NCBI RefSeq assembly: GCF_016920785.2
Contig: NW_024609880.1
Coordinates: forward strand, 35,921,152 to 35,985,151
From: Ixodes scapularis
Taxonomy: Eukaryota; Arthropoda; Arachnida; Ixodida; Ixodidae
Direction: 5' to 3'
DNA length: 64,000 nucleotides
Both the position numbers and the translations under genes were made by a program. The first letter of the stretch is position 1; every line of letters begins with the position of its first letter. The notes below the pieces were generated by a model, which searched no databases, was not told the DNA's origin, and saw only the letters and a list, made by a program, of their open reading frames with translations. This document shows positions 19,881 to 33,500 of the stretch, one piece after another.

Positions 19881-22800
19881 TCATTCCGTCTCTCCGTCTT
19901 TCCGTCTCTCCGTCTCTCCGTCTCTCCGTCTTTCCGTCTCTCCGTCTCTCCGTCTCTCCGTCTCTCCGTCTCTCCGTCTTTCCGTCTCTCCGTCTCTCCG
20001 TCTCTCCGTCTCTCCGTCTCTCCGTCTCTCCGTCATTCCGTCTCTCCGTCTCTCCGTCTTTCCGTCTTTCCGTCTCTCCGTCTTTCCGTCTCTCCGTCTT
20101 TCCGTCTCTCCGTCTCTCCGTCTCTCCGTCTTTCCGTCTCTCCGTCTTTCCGTCTTTCCGTCTTTCCGTCTCTCCGTCTCTCCGTCTCTCCGTCTCTCCG
20201 TCTCTCCGTCTCTCCGTCTTTCCGTCTCTCCGTCTTTCCGTCTCTCCGTCTCTCCGTCTTTCCGTCTCTCCGTCTCTCCGTCTCTCCGTCTCTCCGTCTT
20301 TCCGTCTCTCCGTCTCTCCGTCTTTCCGTCTCTCCGTCTCTCCGTCTCTCCGTCTCTCCGTCTTCCCGTCTCTCCGTCTCTCCGTCTCTCCGTCTCTCCG
20401 TCTCTCCGTCTTTCCGTCTCTCCGTCTTTCCGTCTCTCCGTCTTTCCGTCTTTCCGTCTCTCCGTCTCTCCGTCTCTCCGTCTCTCCGTCTCTCCGTCTC
20501 TCCGTCTTTCCGTATCTCCGTCTTTCCGTCTCTCCGTCTTTCCGTCTCTCCGTCTTTCCGTCTTTCCGTCTCTCCGTCTCTCCGTCTTTCCGTCTCTCCG
20601 TCTCTCCGTCTCTCCGTCTCTCCGTCTTTCCGTCTCTCCGTCTTTCCGTCTCTCCGTCTCTCCGTCTTTCCGTCTCTCCGTCTCTCCGTCTCTCCGTCTC
20701 TCCGTCTCTCCGTCTTTCCGTCTCTCCGTCTCTCCGTCTCTCCGTCTCTCCGTCTCTCCGTCTCTCCGTCTTTCCGTCTCTCCGTCTCTCCGTCTTTCCG
20801 TCTTTCCGTCTCTCCGTCTCTCCGTCTTTCCGTCTTTCCGTCTCTCCGTCTCTCCGTCTCTCCGTCTCTCCGTCTCTCCGTCTTTCCGTCTCTCCGTCTC
20901 TCCGTCTCTCCGTCTTTCCGTCTCTCCGTCTCTCCGTCTCTCCGTCTCTCCGTCTTTCCGTCTCTCCATCTCTCCGTCTCTCCGTCTCTTCGTCATTCCG
21001 TCTCTCCGTCTCTCCGTCTCTCCGTCTCTCCGTCTCTCCGTCTTTCCGTCTCTCCGTCTCTCCGTCTTTCCGTCTTTCCGTCTCTCCGTCTTTCCGTCTC
21101 TCCGTCTTTCCGTCTCTCCGTCTCTCCGTCTCTCCGTCTTTCCGTCTCTCCGTCTCTCCGTCTCTCCGTCTTTCCGTCTCTCCGTCTCTCCGTCATTCCG
21201 TCTCTCCGTCTTTCCGTCTCTCCGTCTCTCCGTCTCTCCGTCTTTCCGTCTCTCCGTCTCTCCGTCTCTCCGTCTCTCCGTCTCTCCGTCTTTCCGTCTC
21301 TCCGTCTCTCCGTCTCTCCGTCTCTCCGTCTCTCCGTCTCTCCGTCATTCCGTCTCTCCGTCTCTCCGTCTTTCCGTCTTTCCGTCTCTCCGTCTTTCCG
21401 TCTCTCCGTCTTTCCGTCTCTCCGTCTCTCCGTCTCTCCGTCTTTCCGTCTCTCCGTCTTTCCGTCTTTCCGTCTTTCCGTCTCTCCGTCTCTCCGTCTC
21501 TCCGTCTCTCCGTCTCTCCGTCTCTCCGTCTTTCCGTCTCTCCGTCTTTCCGTCTCTCCGTCTCTCCGTCTTTCCGTCTCTCCGTCTCTCCGTCTCTCCG
21601 TCTCTCCGTCTTTCCGTCTCTCCGTCTCTCCGTCTTTCCGTCTCTCCGTCTCTCCGTCTCTCCGTCTCTCCGTCTTCCCGTCTCTCCGTCTCTCCGTCTC
21701 TCCGTCTCTCCGTCTCTCCGTCTTTCCGTCTCTCCGTCTTTCCGTCTCTCCGTCTTTCCGTCTTTCCGTCTCTCCGTCTCTCCGTCTCTCCGTCTCTCCG
21801 TCTCTCCGTCTCTCCGTCTTTCCGTATCTCCGTCTTTCCGTCTCTCCGTCTTTCCGTCTCTCCGTCTTTCCGTCTTTCCGTCTCTCCGTCTCTCCGTCTT
21901 TCCGTCTCTCCGTCTCTCCGTCTCTCCGTCTCTCCGTCTTTCCGTCTCTCCGTCTTTCCGTCTCTCCGTCTCTCCGTCTTTCCGTCTCTCCGTCTCTCCG
22001 TCTCTCCGTCTCTCCGTCTCTCCGTCTTTCCGTCTCTCCGTCTCTCCGTCTCTCCGTCTCTCCGTCTCTCCGTCTCTCCGTCTTTCCGTCTCTCCGTCTC
22101 TCCGTCTTTCCGTCTTTCCGTCTCTCCGTCTCTCCGTCTTTCCGTCTTTCCGTCTCTCCGTCTCTCCGTCTCTCCGTCTCTCCGTCTTTCCGTCTCTCCG
22201 TCTCTCCGTCTCTCCGTCTTTCCGTCTCTCCGTCTCTCCGTCTCTCCGTCTCTCCGTCTTTCCGTCTCTCCATCTCTCCGTCTCTCCGTCTCTCCGTCTC
22301 TTCGTCATTCCGTCTCTCCGTCTCTCCGTCTCTCCGTCTCTCCGTCTTTCCGTCTCTCCGTCTCTCCGTCTTTCCGTCTTTCCGTCTCTCCGTCTTTCCG
22401 TCTCTCCGTCTTTCCGTCTCTCCGTCTCTCCGTCTCTCCGTCTTTCCGTCTCTCCGTCTCTCCGTCTCTCCGTCTTTCCGTCTCTCCGTCTCTCCGTCAT
22501 TCCGTCTCTCCGTCTTTCCGTCTCTCCGTCTCTCCGTCTCTCCGTCTTTCCGTCTCTCCGTCTCTCCGTCTCTCCGTCTCTCCGTCTCTCCGTCTTTCCG
22601 TCTCTCCGTCTCTCCGTCACTCCGTCTCTCCGTCTCTCCGTCTCTCCGTCATTCCGTCTCTCCGTCTCTCCATCTTTCCGTCTTTCCGTCTCTCCGTCTT
22701 TCCGTCTCTCCGTCTTTCCGTCTCTCCGTCTCTCCGTCTCTCCGTCTTTCCGTCTCTCCGTCTTTCCGTCTTTCCGTCTTTCCGTCTCTCCGTCTCTCCG

Positions 22801-23372
22801 TCTCTCCGTCTCTCCGTCTCTCCGTCTCTCCGTCTTTCCGTCTCTCCGTCTTTCCGTCTCTCCGTCTTTCCGTCTCTCCGTCTCTCCGTCTCTCCGTCTC
22901 TCCGTCTTTCCGTCTCTCCGTCTCTCCGTCTTTCCGTCTCTCCGTCTCTCCGTCTCTCCGTCTCTCCGTCTTCCCGTCTCTCCGTCTCTCCGTCTCTCCG
23001 TCTCTCCGTCTCTCCGTCTTTCCGTCTCTCCGTCTTTCCGTCTCTCCGTCTTTCCGTCTTTCCGTCTCTCCGTCTCTCCGTCTCTCCGTCTCTCCGTCTC
23101 TCCGTCTCTCCGTCTTTCCGTATCTCCGTCTTTCCGTCTCTCCGTCTTTCCGTCTCTCCGTCTTTCCGTCTTTCCGTCTCTCCGTCTCTCCGTCTTTCCG
23201 TCTCTCCGTCTCTCCGTCTCTCCGTCTTTCCGTCTCTCCGTCTCTCCGTCTTTCCGTCTCTCCGTCTCTCCGTCTTTCCGTCTCTCCGTCTCTCCGTCTC
23301 TCCGTCTCTCCGTCTTTCCGTCTCTCCGTCTTTCCGTCTTTCCGTCTCTCCGTCTCTCCGTCTCTCCGTCAT
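19881..23372 (+). repeat. Higher-order block B, three copies of about 1.3 kb
   Basis: The rare unit TCTTCCCG occurs at 20361, 21673 and 22969, and the rare CGTATCTC form has its A at 20514, 21826 and 23122. Both give steps of 1,312 bp (164 units) and 1,296 bp (162 units). The intervening pattern of TCT and TTT units is closely shared. The third copy is shorter by two units and truncated at its right end, where a CTCCGTCTCCG deletion occurs near 23388. Confidence 0.85.
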
Positions 23373-24581
23373 TCCGTCTCTCCGTCTCCGTCTCTCCGTC
23401 TCTCCGTCTCTCCGTCTTTCCGTCTCTCCGTCTTTCCGTCTTTCCGTCTCTCCGTCTCTCCGTCTCTCCGTCTCTCCGTCTCTCCGTCTCTCCGTCTCTC
23501 CGTCTTTCCGTCTTTCCGTCTCTCCGTCTCTCCGTCTCTCCGTCTCTCCGTCTCTCCGTCTCTCCGTCTCTCCGTCTCTCCGTCTTTCCGTCTCTCCGTC
23601 TCTCCGTCTTTCCGTCTCTCCGTCTTTCCGTCTCTCCGTCTCTCCGTCCCTCCGTCTCTCCGTCTTTCCGTCTCTCCGTCTCTCCGTCTTTCCGTCTCTC
23701 CGTCTTTCCTCTCTCCGTCTTTCCGTCTTTCCGTCTCTCCGTCTCTCCGTCTCTCCGTCTCTCCGTCTCTCCGTCTCTCCGTCTCTCCGTCTTTACGTCT
23801 CTCCGTCTCTCCGTCTTTCCGTCTTTCCGTCTCTCCGTCTCTCCGTCTCTCCGTCTTTCCGTCTCTCCGTCATTCCGTCTCTCCGTCTTTCCGTCTCTCC
23901 GTCTCTCCGTCTTTCCGTCTCTCCGTCTCTCCGTCTTTCCGTCTCTCCGTCTCTCCGTCTTTCCGTCTCTCCGTCTTTCCGTCTCTCCGTCTCTCCGTCT
24001 TTCCGTCTTTCCGTCTCTCCGTCTCTCCGTCTCTCCGTCTTTCCGTCTCTCCGTCTCTCCGTCTCTCCGTCTCTCCGTCTTTCCGTCTCTCCGTCTTTCC
24101 GTCTCTCCGTCTTTCCGTCTTTCCGTCTCTCCGTCTTTCCGTCTCTCCGTCTCTCCATCTCTCCGTCTCTCCGTCTCTCCGTCTCTCCGTCTTTCCGTCT
24201 CTCCGTCTCTCCGTCTTTCCGTCTCTCCGTCTCTCCGTCTCTCCGTCTTTCCGTCTCTCCGTCTCTCCGTCTCTCCGTCTCTCCGTCTTTCCGTCTCTCC
24301 GTCTCTCCGTCTCTCCGTCTCTCCGTCTCTTCGTCTCTCCGTCTCTGCGTCTTTCCGTCTCTCCGTCTTTCCGTCTCTCCGTCTCTCCGTCTCTCCGTCT
24401 TTCCGTCTCTCCGTCTCTCCGTCTCTCCGTCTCTCCGTCTCTCCGTCTTTCCGTCTCTCCGTCTTTCCGTCTCTCCGTCTCTCCGTCTCTCCGTCTCTCC
24501 GTCTTTCCGTCTCTCCGTCTCTCCGTCTCTCCGTCTCTCCGTCTTTCCGTCTTTCCGTCTCTCCGTCTCTCCGTCTCTCCG

Positions 24582-27500
24582 TCTCCCCGTCTCTCCGTCT
24601 CTCCGTCTCTGTCTCTCCGTCTCTCCGTCTCTCCGTCTTTCCGTCTCTCCGTCTCTCCGTCTTTCCGTCTTTCCGTCTCTCCGTCTCTCCGTCTCTCCGT
24701 CTTTCCGTCTCTCCGTCTCTCCGTCTTTCCGTCTCTCCGTCTCTCCGTCTTTCCGTCTTTCCGTCTCTCCGTCATTCCGTCTCTCCGTCTCTCCGTCTTT
24801 CCGTCTTTCCGTCTCTCCGTCTCTCCGTCTTTCCGTCTCTCCGTCTCTCCGTCTCTCCGTCTCTCCGTCTTTCCGTCTCTCCGTCTTTGCGTCTCTCCGT
24901 CTCTCCGTCTCTCCGTCTTTCCGTCTCTCCGTCTTTCCGTCTCTCCGTCTCTCCGTCTCTCCGTCTCTCCGTCTTTCCGTCTCTCCGTCTCTCCGTCTCT
25001 CCGTCTTTCCGTCTCTCCGTCTCTCCGTCTCTCCGTCTCTCCGTCTCTCCGTCTTTCCGTCTCTCCGTCTTTCCGTCTCTCCGTCTCTCCGTCTTTCCGT
25101 CTCTCCGTCTCTCCGTCTTTCCGTCTCTCCGTCTCTCCGTCTCTCCGTCTCTCCGTCATTCCGTCTCTCCGTCTCTCCGTCTCTCCGTCTCTCCGTCTTT
25201 CCGTCTCTCCGTCTTTCCGTCTCTCCGTCATTCCGTCTCTCCGTCTCTCCGTCTTTCCGTCTTTCCGTCTCTCCGTCTCTCCGTCTTTCCGTCTCTCCGT
25301 CTCTCCGTCTCTCCGTCTCTCCGTCTTTCCGTCTCTCCGTCTTTCCGTCTCTCCGTCTCTCCGTCTCTCCGTCTTTCCGTCTTTCCGTCATTCCGTCTCT
25401 CCGTCTTTCCGTCTCTCCGTCTCTCCGTCTTTCCGTCTCTCCGTCTTTCCGTCTCTCCGTCTTTCCGTCTCTCCGTCTCTCCGTCTCTCCGTCTTTCCGT
25501 CTCTCCGTCTTTCCGTCTCTCCGTCTCTCCGTCTCTCCGTCTCTCCGTCTTTCCGTCTCTCCGTCTCTCCGTCTCTCCGTCTTTCCGTCTCTCCGTCTTT
25601 TCGTCTCTCCGTCTCTCCGTCTCTCCGTCTTTCCGTCTCTCCGTCTCTCCGTCTCTCCGTCTCTCCGTCTTTCCGTCTCTCCGTCTTTCCGTCTCTCCGT
25701 CTTTCCGTCTCTCCGTCTTTCCGTCTCTCCGTCTTTCCGTCTCTCCGTCTTTCCGTCTCTCCGTCTCTCCGTCTCTCCGTCTTTCCGTCTCTCCGTCTTT
25801 CCGTCTCTCCGTCTCTCCGTCTCTCCGTCTCTCCGTCTTTCCGTCTCTCCGTCTCTCCGTCTCTCCGTCTTTCCGTCTCTCCGTCTTTTCGTCTCTCCGT
25901 CTCTCCGTCTCTCCGTCTCTCCGTCTTTCCGTCTCTCCGTCTCTCCGTCTCTCCGTCTTTCCGTCTCTCCGTCTTTCCGTCTCTCCGTCTTTCCGTCTCT
26001 CCGTCTTTTCGTCTCTCCGTCTCTCCGTCTCTCCGTCTTTCCGTCTCTCCGTCTCTCCGTCTCTGTCTCTCCGTCTCTCCGTCTCTCCGTCTTTCCGTCT
26101 CTCCGTCTCTCCGTCTTTCCGTCTTTCCGTCTCTCCGTCTCTCCGTCTCTCCGTCTTTCCGTCTCTCCGTCTCTCCATCTTTCCGTCTCTCCGTCTCTCC
26201 GTCTCTCCGTCTCTCCGTCTTTCCATCTCTCCGTCTTTCCGTCTCTCCGTCTCTCCGTCTTTCCGTCTCTCCATCTCTCCGTCTTTCCGTCTCTCCGTCT
26301 CTCCGTCTCTCCGTCATTCCGTCTCTCCGTCTCTCCGTCTCTCCGTCTCTCCGTCTCTCCGTCTTTCCGTCTCTCCGTCTTTCCGTCTCTCCGTCTTTCC
26401 GTCTCTGCGTCTCTCCGTCTCTCCGTCTTTCCGTCTCTCCGTCATTCCGTCTCTCCGTCTTTCCGTCTCTCCGTCTCTCCGTCTTTCCGTCTCTCCGTCT
26501 TTCCGTCTCTCCGTCTTTCCGTCTCTCCGTCTCTCCGTCTCTCCGTCTTTCCGTCTCTCCGTCTCTCCGTCTCTCCGTCTCTCCGTCTCTCCGTCTTTCC
26601 ATCTCTCCGTCTTTCCGTCTCTCCGTCTCTCCGTCTTTCCGTCTCTCCGTCTCTCCGTCTTTCCGTCTCTCCGTCTCTCCGTCTCTCCGTCTCTCCGTCA
26701 TTCCGTCTCTCCGTCTCTCCGTCTCTCCGTCTTTCCGTCTTTCCGTCTCTCCGTCTTTCCGTCTCTCCGTCTCTCCGTCTTTCCGTCTCTCCGTCTCTCC
26801 GTCATTCCGTCTCTCCGTCTCTCCGTCTCTCCGTCTTTCCGTCTCTCCGTCTCTCCGTCTCTCCGTCTTTCCGTCTTTCCGTCTCTCCGTCTCTCCGTCT
26901 CTCCGTCTCTCCGTCTTTCCATCTCTCCGTCTTTCCGTCTCTCCGTCTCTCCGTCTTTCCGTCTCTCCGTCTCTCCGTCTTTCCGTCTCTCCGTCTCTCC
27001 GTCTCTCCGTCTCTCCGTCATTCCGTCTCTCCGTCTCTCCGTCTCTCCGTCTCTCCGTCTCTCCGTCTTTCCGTCTCTCCGTCTTTCCGTCTCTCCGTCT
27101 TTCCGTCTCTCCGTCTCTCCGTCTCTCCGTCTTTCCGTCTCTCCATCATTCCGTCTCTCCGTCTCTCCGTCTCTCCGTCTCTCCGTCTTTCCGTCTCTCC
27201 GTCTTTCCGTCTCTCCGTCTTTCCGTCTCTCCGTCTCTCCGTCTCTCCGTCTTTCCGTCTCTCCGTCTCTCCGTCTCTCCGTCTCTCCGTCTCTCCGTCT
27301 TTCCGTCTCTCCGTCTCTCCGTCTTTCCGTCTTTCCGTCTCTCCGTCTTTCCGTCTCTCCGTCTTTCCGTCTTTCCGTCTCTCCGTCTCTCCCTCTCTCC
27401 GTCTCTCCGTCTCTCCGTCATTGCGTCTCTCCGTCTCTCCGTCTCTCCGTCTCTCCGTCTTTCCGTCTCTCCGTCTCTCCGTCTCTCCGTCTCTCCGTCT

Positions 27501-30500
27501 TTCCGTCTCTCCGTCTCTCCGTCTTTCCGTCTTTCCGTCTCTCCGTCTTTCCGTCTCTCCGTCTTTCCGTCTCTCCGTCTCTCCGTCTCTCCGTCTTTCC
27601 GTCTCTCCGTCTCTCCGTCTCTCCGTCTTTCCGTCTCTCCGTCTCTCCGTCTTTCCGTCTCTCCGTCTCTCCGTCTTTCCGTCTCTCCGTCTCTCCGTCT
27701 CTCCGTCTTTCCGTCTCTCCGTCTCTCCGTCTTTCCGTCTCTCCGTCTCTCCGTCTTTCCGTCTCTCCGTCTCTCCGTCTCTCCGTCTCTCCGTCTTTCC
27801 GTCTCTCCGTCTCTCCGTCTTTCCGTCTCTCCGTCTCTCCGTCTTTCCGTCTCTCCGTCTCTCCGTCTCTCCGTCTCTCCGTCTCTCCGTCTTTCCGTCT
27901 CTCCGTCTCTCCGTCTTTCCGTCTCTCCGTCTCTCCGTCTCTCCGTCTCTCCGTCTCTCCGTCTCTCCGTCTTTCCGTCTCTCCGTCTCTCCGTCTTTCC
28001 GTCTCTCCGTCTCTCCGTCTTTCCGTCTCTCCGTCTCTCCGTCTCTCCGTCTTTCCGTCTCTCCGTCTCTCCGTCTCTCCGTCTTTCCGTCTCTCCGTCT
28101 CTCCGTCTCTCCGTCTTTCCGTCTCTCCGTCTCTCCGTCTCTCCGTCTCTCCGTCTCTCCGTCTTTCCGTCTCTCCGTCGTTCCGTCTCTCCGTCTCTCC
28201 GTCTTTCCGTCTTTCCGTCTCTCCGTCTCCCCGTCTCTCCGTCTCTCCGTCTCTCCGTCTCTCCGTCTTTCCATCTCTCCGTCTTTCCGTCTCTCCGTCT
28301 CTCCGTCTTTCCGTCTCTCCGTCTCTCCGTCTTTCCGTCTCTCCGTCTCTCCGTCTCTCCGTCTCTCCGTCATTCCGTCTCTCCGTCTCTCCGTCTCTCC
28401 GTCTCTCCGTCTTTCCGTCTTTCCGTCTCTCCGTCTTTCCGTCTCTCCGTCATTCCGTCTTTCCGTCTCTCCGTCTCTCCGTCTTTCCGTCTCTCCGTCT
28501 CTCCGTCTTTCCGTCTCTCCGTCTCTCCGTCTCTCCGTCTCTCCGTCTTTCCGTCTCTCCGTCTTTCCGTCTCTCCGTCTCTCCGTCTCTCCGTCTTTCC
28601 GTCTCTCCGTCTCTCCGTCTTTCCGTCTCTCCGTCTCTCCGTCTTTCCGTCTCTCCGTCTTTCCGTCTCTCCGTCTTTCCGTCTCTCCGTCTCTCCGTCT
28701 CTCCGTCTTTCCGTCTCTCCGTCTTTCCGTCTCTCCGTCTCTCCGTCTCTCCGTCTCTCCGTCTTTCCGTCTCTCCGTCTCTCCGTCTCTCCGTCTCTCC
28801 GTCTTTCCGTCTTTCCGTCTCTCCGTCATTCCGTCTCTCCGTCTCTCCGTCTTTCCGTCTTTCCGTCTCTCCGTCTCTCCGTCTTTCCGTCTCTCCCTCT
28901 CTCCGTCTCTCCGTCTCTCCGTCTTTCCGTCTCTCCGTCTTTCCGTCTCTCCGTCATTCCGTCTCTCCGTCTCTCCGTCTTTCCGTCTTTCCGTCTCTCC
29001 GTCTCTCCGTCTTTCCGTCTCTCCGTCTCTCCGTCTCTCCGTCTCTCCGTCTTTCCGTCTCTCCGTCTTTCCGTCTCTCCGTCTCTCCGTCTCTCCGTCT
29101 TTCCGTCTCTCCGTCTTTCCGTCTCTCCGTCTCTCCGTCTCTCCGTCTCTCCGTCTTTCCGTCTCTCCGTCTTTCCGTCTCTCCGTCATTCCGTCTCTCC
29201 GTCTCTCCGTCTTTCCGTCTCTCCGTCTCTCCGTCTTTCCGTCTCTCCGTCTCTCCGTCTCTCCGTCTCTCCGTCTTTCCGTCTCTCCGTCTCTCCGTCT
29301 TTCCGTCTCTCCGTCTCTCCGTCTTTCCGTCTCTCCGTCTCTCCGTCTCTCCGTCTTTCCGTCTCTCCGTCTCTCCGTCTCTCCGTCTTTCCGTCATTCC
29401 GTCTCTCCGTCTCTCCGTCTTTCCGTCTTTCCGTCTCTCCGTCTCTCCGTCTTTCCGTCTCTCCCTCTCTCCGTCTCTCCGTCTCTCCGTCTTTCCGTCT
29501 CTCCGTCTTTCCGTCTCTCCGTCATTCCGTCTCTCCGTCTCTCCGTCTTTCCGTCTTTCCGTCTCTCCGTCTCTCCGTCTTTCCGTCTCTCCGTCTCTCC
29601 GTCTCTCCGTCTCTCCGTCTCTCCGTCTTTCCGTCTCTCCGTCTTTCCGTCTCTCCGTCTCTCCGTCTTTCCGTCTCTCCGTCTCTCCGTCTTTCCGTCT
29701 CTCCGTCTCTCCGTCTCTCCGTCTCTCCGTCATTCCGTCTCTCCGTCTCTCCGTCTCTCCGTCTCTCCGTCTTTCCGTCTTTCCGTCTCTCCGTCTTTCC
29801 GTCTCTCCGTCATTCCGTCTCTCCGTCTCTCCGTCTTTCCGTCTTTCCGTCTCTCCGTCTCTCCGTCTTTCCGTCTCTCCGTCTCTCCGTCTCTCCGTCT
29901 TTCCGTCTCTCCGTCTTTCCGTCTCTCCGTCTCTCCGTCTCTCCGTCTTTCCGTCTCTCCGTCATTCCGTCTCTCCGTCTCTCCGTCTCTCCGTCTCTCC
30001 GTCTTTCCGTCTCTCCGTCTTTCCGTCTCTCCGTCTTTCCGTCTCTCCGTCTCTCCGTCTCTCCGTCTTTCCGTCTCTCCGTCTTTCCGTCTCTCCGTCT
30101 CTCCGTCTCTCCGTCTCTCCGTCTTTCCGTCTCTCCGTCTCTCCGTCTCTCCGTCTCTCCGTCTTTCCGTCTTTCCGTCTCTCCGTCTCTCCGTCTCTCC
30201 GTCTTTCCGTCTCTCCGTCTCTCCGTCTCTCCGTCTCTCCGTCTCCCCGTCTCTCCGTCTCTCCGTCTCTGTCTCTCCGTCTCTCCGTCTCTCCGTCTTT
30301 CCGTCTCTCCGTCTCTCCGTCTCTCCGTCTTTCCGTCTCTCCGTCTCTCCGTCTCTCCGTCTTTCCGTCTCTCCGTCTCTCCGTCTTTCCGTCTCTCCGT
30401 CTCTCCGTCTCTCCGTCTCTCCGTCTCTCCGTCTTTCCATCTCTCCGTCTTTCCGTCTCTCCGTCTCTCCGTCTTTCCGTCTCTCCGTCTCTCCGTCTTT

Positions 30501-33500
30501 CCGTCTCTCCGTCTCTCCGTCTCTCCGTCATTCCGTCTCTCCGTCTCTCCGTCTCTCCGTCTCTCCGTCTTTCCGTCTCTCCGTCTTTCCGTCTCTCCGT
30601 CTTTCCGTCTCTGCGTCTCTCCGTCTCTCCGTCTTTCCGTCTCTCCGTCTTTCCGTCTCTCCGTCTCTCCGTCTTTCCGTCTCTCCGTCTTTCCGTCTCT
30701 CCGTCTTTCCGTCTCTCCGTCTTTCCGTCTCTCCGTCTCTCCGTCTCTCCGTCTTTCCGTCTCTCCGTCTCTCCGTCTCTCCGTCTCTCCGTCTCTCCGT
30801 CTTTCCATCTCTCCGTCTTTCCGTCTCTCCGTCTCTCCGTCTTTCCGTCTCTCCGTCTCTCCGTCTTTCCGTCTCTCCGTCTCTCCGTCTCTCCGTCTCT
30901 CCGTCATTCCGTCTCTCCGTCTCTCCGTCTCTCCGTCTCTCCGTCTTTCCGTCTTTCCGTCTCTCCGTCTCTCCGTCTCTCCGTCTCTCCGTCTTTCCGT
31001 CTCTCCGTCTCTCCGTCATTCCGTCTCTCCGTCTCTCCGTCTCTCCGTCTCTCCGTCTTTCCGTCTCTCCGTCTCTCCGTCTTTCCGTCTTTCCGTCTCT
31101 CCGTCTCTCCGTCTCTCCGTCTCTCCGTCTTTCCATCTCTCCGTCTTTCCGTCTCTCCGTCTCTCCGTCTTTCCGTCTCTCCGTCTCTCCGTCTTTCCGT
31201 CTCTCCGTCTCTCCGTCTCTCCGTCTCTCCGTCATTCCGTCTCTCCGTCTCTCCGTCTCTCCGTCTCTCCGTCTCTCCGTCTTTCCGTCTCTCCGTCTTT
31301 CCGTCTCTCCGTCTTTCCGTCTCTCCGTCTCTCCGTCTCTCCGTCTTTCCGTCTCTCCGTCATTCCGTCTCTCCGTCTCTCCGTCTCTCCGTCTCTCCGT
31401 CTTTCCGTCTCTCCGTCTTTCCGTCTCTCCGTCTTTCCGTCTCTCCGTCTCTCCGTCTCTCCGTCTTTCCGTCTCTCCGTCTCTCCGTCTCTCCGTCTCT
31501 CCGTCTTTCCGTCTCTCCGTCTCTCCGTCTTTCCGTCTTTCCGTCTCTCCGTCTTTCCGTCTCTCCGTCTTTCCGTCTTTCCGTCTCTCCGTCTCTCCCT
31601 CTCTCCGTCTCTCCGTCTCTCCGTCATTCCGTCTCTCCGTCTCTCCGTCTCTCCGTCTCTCCGTCTTTCCGTCTCTCCGTCTCTCCGTCTCTCCGTCTCT
31701 CCGTCTCTCCGTCTTTCCGTCTCTCCGTCTCTCCGTCTTTCCGTCTTTCCGTCTCTCCGTCTTTCCGTCTCTCCGTCTTTCCGTCTCTCCGTCTCTCCGT
31801 CTCTCCGTCTTTCCGTCTCTCCGTCTCTCCGTCTCTCCGTCTTTCCGTCTCTCCGTCTCTCCGTCTTTCCGTCTCCGTCTCTCCGTCTTTACGTCTCTCC
31901 GTCTCTCCGTCTCTCCGTCTTTCCGTCTCTCCGTCTCTCCGTCTTTCCGTCTCTCCGTCTCTCCGTCTTTCCGTCTCTCCGTCTCTCCGTCTCTCCGTCT
32001 CTCCGTCTTTCCGTCTCTCCGTCTCTCCGTCTCTCCGTCTTTCCGTCTCTCCGTCTCTCCGTCATTCCGTCTCTCCGTCTCTCCGTCTCTCCGTCTCTCC
32101 GTCTCTCCGTCTTTCCGTCTCTCCGTCTCTCCGTCTTTCCGTCTCTCCGTCTCTCCGTCTCTCCGTCTTTCCGTCTCTCCGTCTCTCCGTCTCTCCGTCT
32201 TTCCGTCTCTCCGTCTCTCCGTCTCTCCGTCTTTCCGTCTCTCCGTCTCTCCGTCTCTCCGTCTCTCCGTCTCTCCGTCTTTCCGTCTCTCCGTCTTTCC
32301 GTCTCTCCGTCTCTCCGTCTTTCCGTCTTTCCGTCTCTCCGTCTCTCCGTCTCTCCGTCTTTCCGTCTCTCCGTCTCTCCGTCTTTCCGTCTCTCCGTCT
32401 CTCCGTCTTTCCGTCTCTCCGTCTCTCCGTCTTTCCGTCTCTCCGTCTCTCCGTCTTTCCGTCTCTCCGTCTTTCCGTCTCTCCGTCTCTCCGTCTTTCC
32501 GTCTTTCCGTCTCTCCGTCTCTCCGTCTCTCCGTCTCTCCGTCTCTCCGTCTTTCCGTCTCTCCGTCTCTCCGTCTCTCCGTCTCTCCGTCTTTCCGTCT
32601 CTCCGTCTCTCCGTCTTTCCGTCTCTCCGTCTCTCCGTCTTTCCGTCTCTCCGTCTTTCCGTCTCTCCGTCTCTCCGTCTTTCCGTCTTTCCGTCTCTCC
32701 GTCTCTCCGTCTCTCCGTCTCTCCGTCTTTCCGTCTCTCCGTCTCTCCGTCTTTCCGTCTCTCCGTCTCTCCGTCTCTCCGTCTCTCCGTCTTTCCGTCT
32801 CTCCGTCTCTCCGTCTTTCCGTCTCTCCGTCTCTCCGTCTTTCCGTCTCTCCGTCTCTCCGTCTTTCCGTCTCTCCGTCTCTCCGTCTTTCCGTCTCTCC
32901 GTCTCTCCGTCTCTCCGTCTTTCCGTCTCTCCGTCTCTCCGTCTTTCCGTCTCTCCGTCTCTCCGTCTCTCCGTCTCTCCGTCTCTCCGTCTCTCCGTCT
33001 CTCCGTCTCTCCGTCTCTCCGTCTCTCCGTCTCTCCGTCTCTCCGTCTTTCCGTCTCTCCGTCTCTCCGTCTTTCCGTCTCTCCGTCTCTCCGTCTCTCC
33101 GTCTCTCCGTCTTTCCGTCTCTCCGTCTCTCCGTCTCTCCGTCTCTCCGTCTTTCCGTCTCTCCGTCTCTCTGTCTCGCCGTCTTTCCGTCTTTCCGTCT
33201 CTCCGTCTCTCCGTCTCTCCGTCTTTCCGTCTCTCCGTCTCTCCGTCTTTCCGTCTCTCCGTCTCTCCGTCTCTCCGTCTTTCCGTCTCTCTGTCTCTCC
33301 GTCTTTCCGTCTCTCCGTCTCTCCGTCTTTCCGTCTCTCCGTCTTTCCGTCTCTCCGTCTCTCCGTCTTTCCGTCTTTCCGTCTTTCCGTCTCTCCGTCT
33401 CTCCGTCTTTCCGTCTTTCCGTCTCTCCGTCTCTCCGTCTTTCCGTCTTTCCGTCTCTCCGTCTCTCCGTCTTTCCGTCTTTCCGTCTCTCCGTCTCTCC

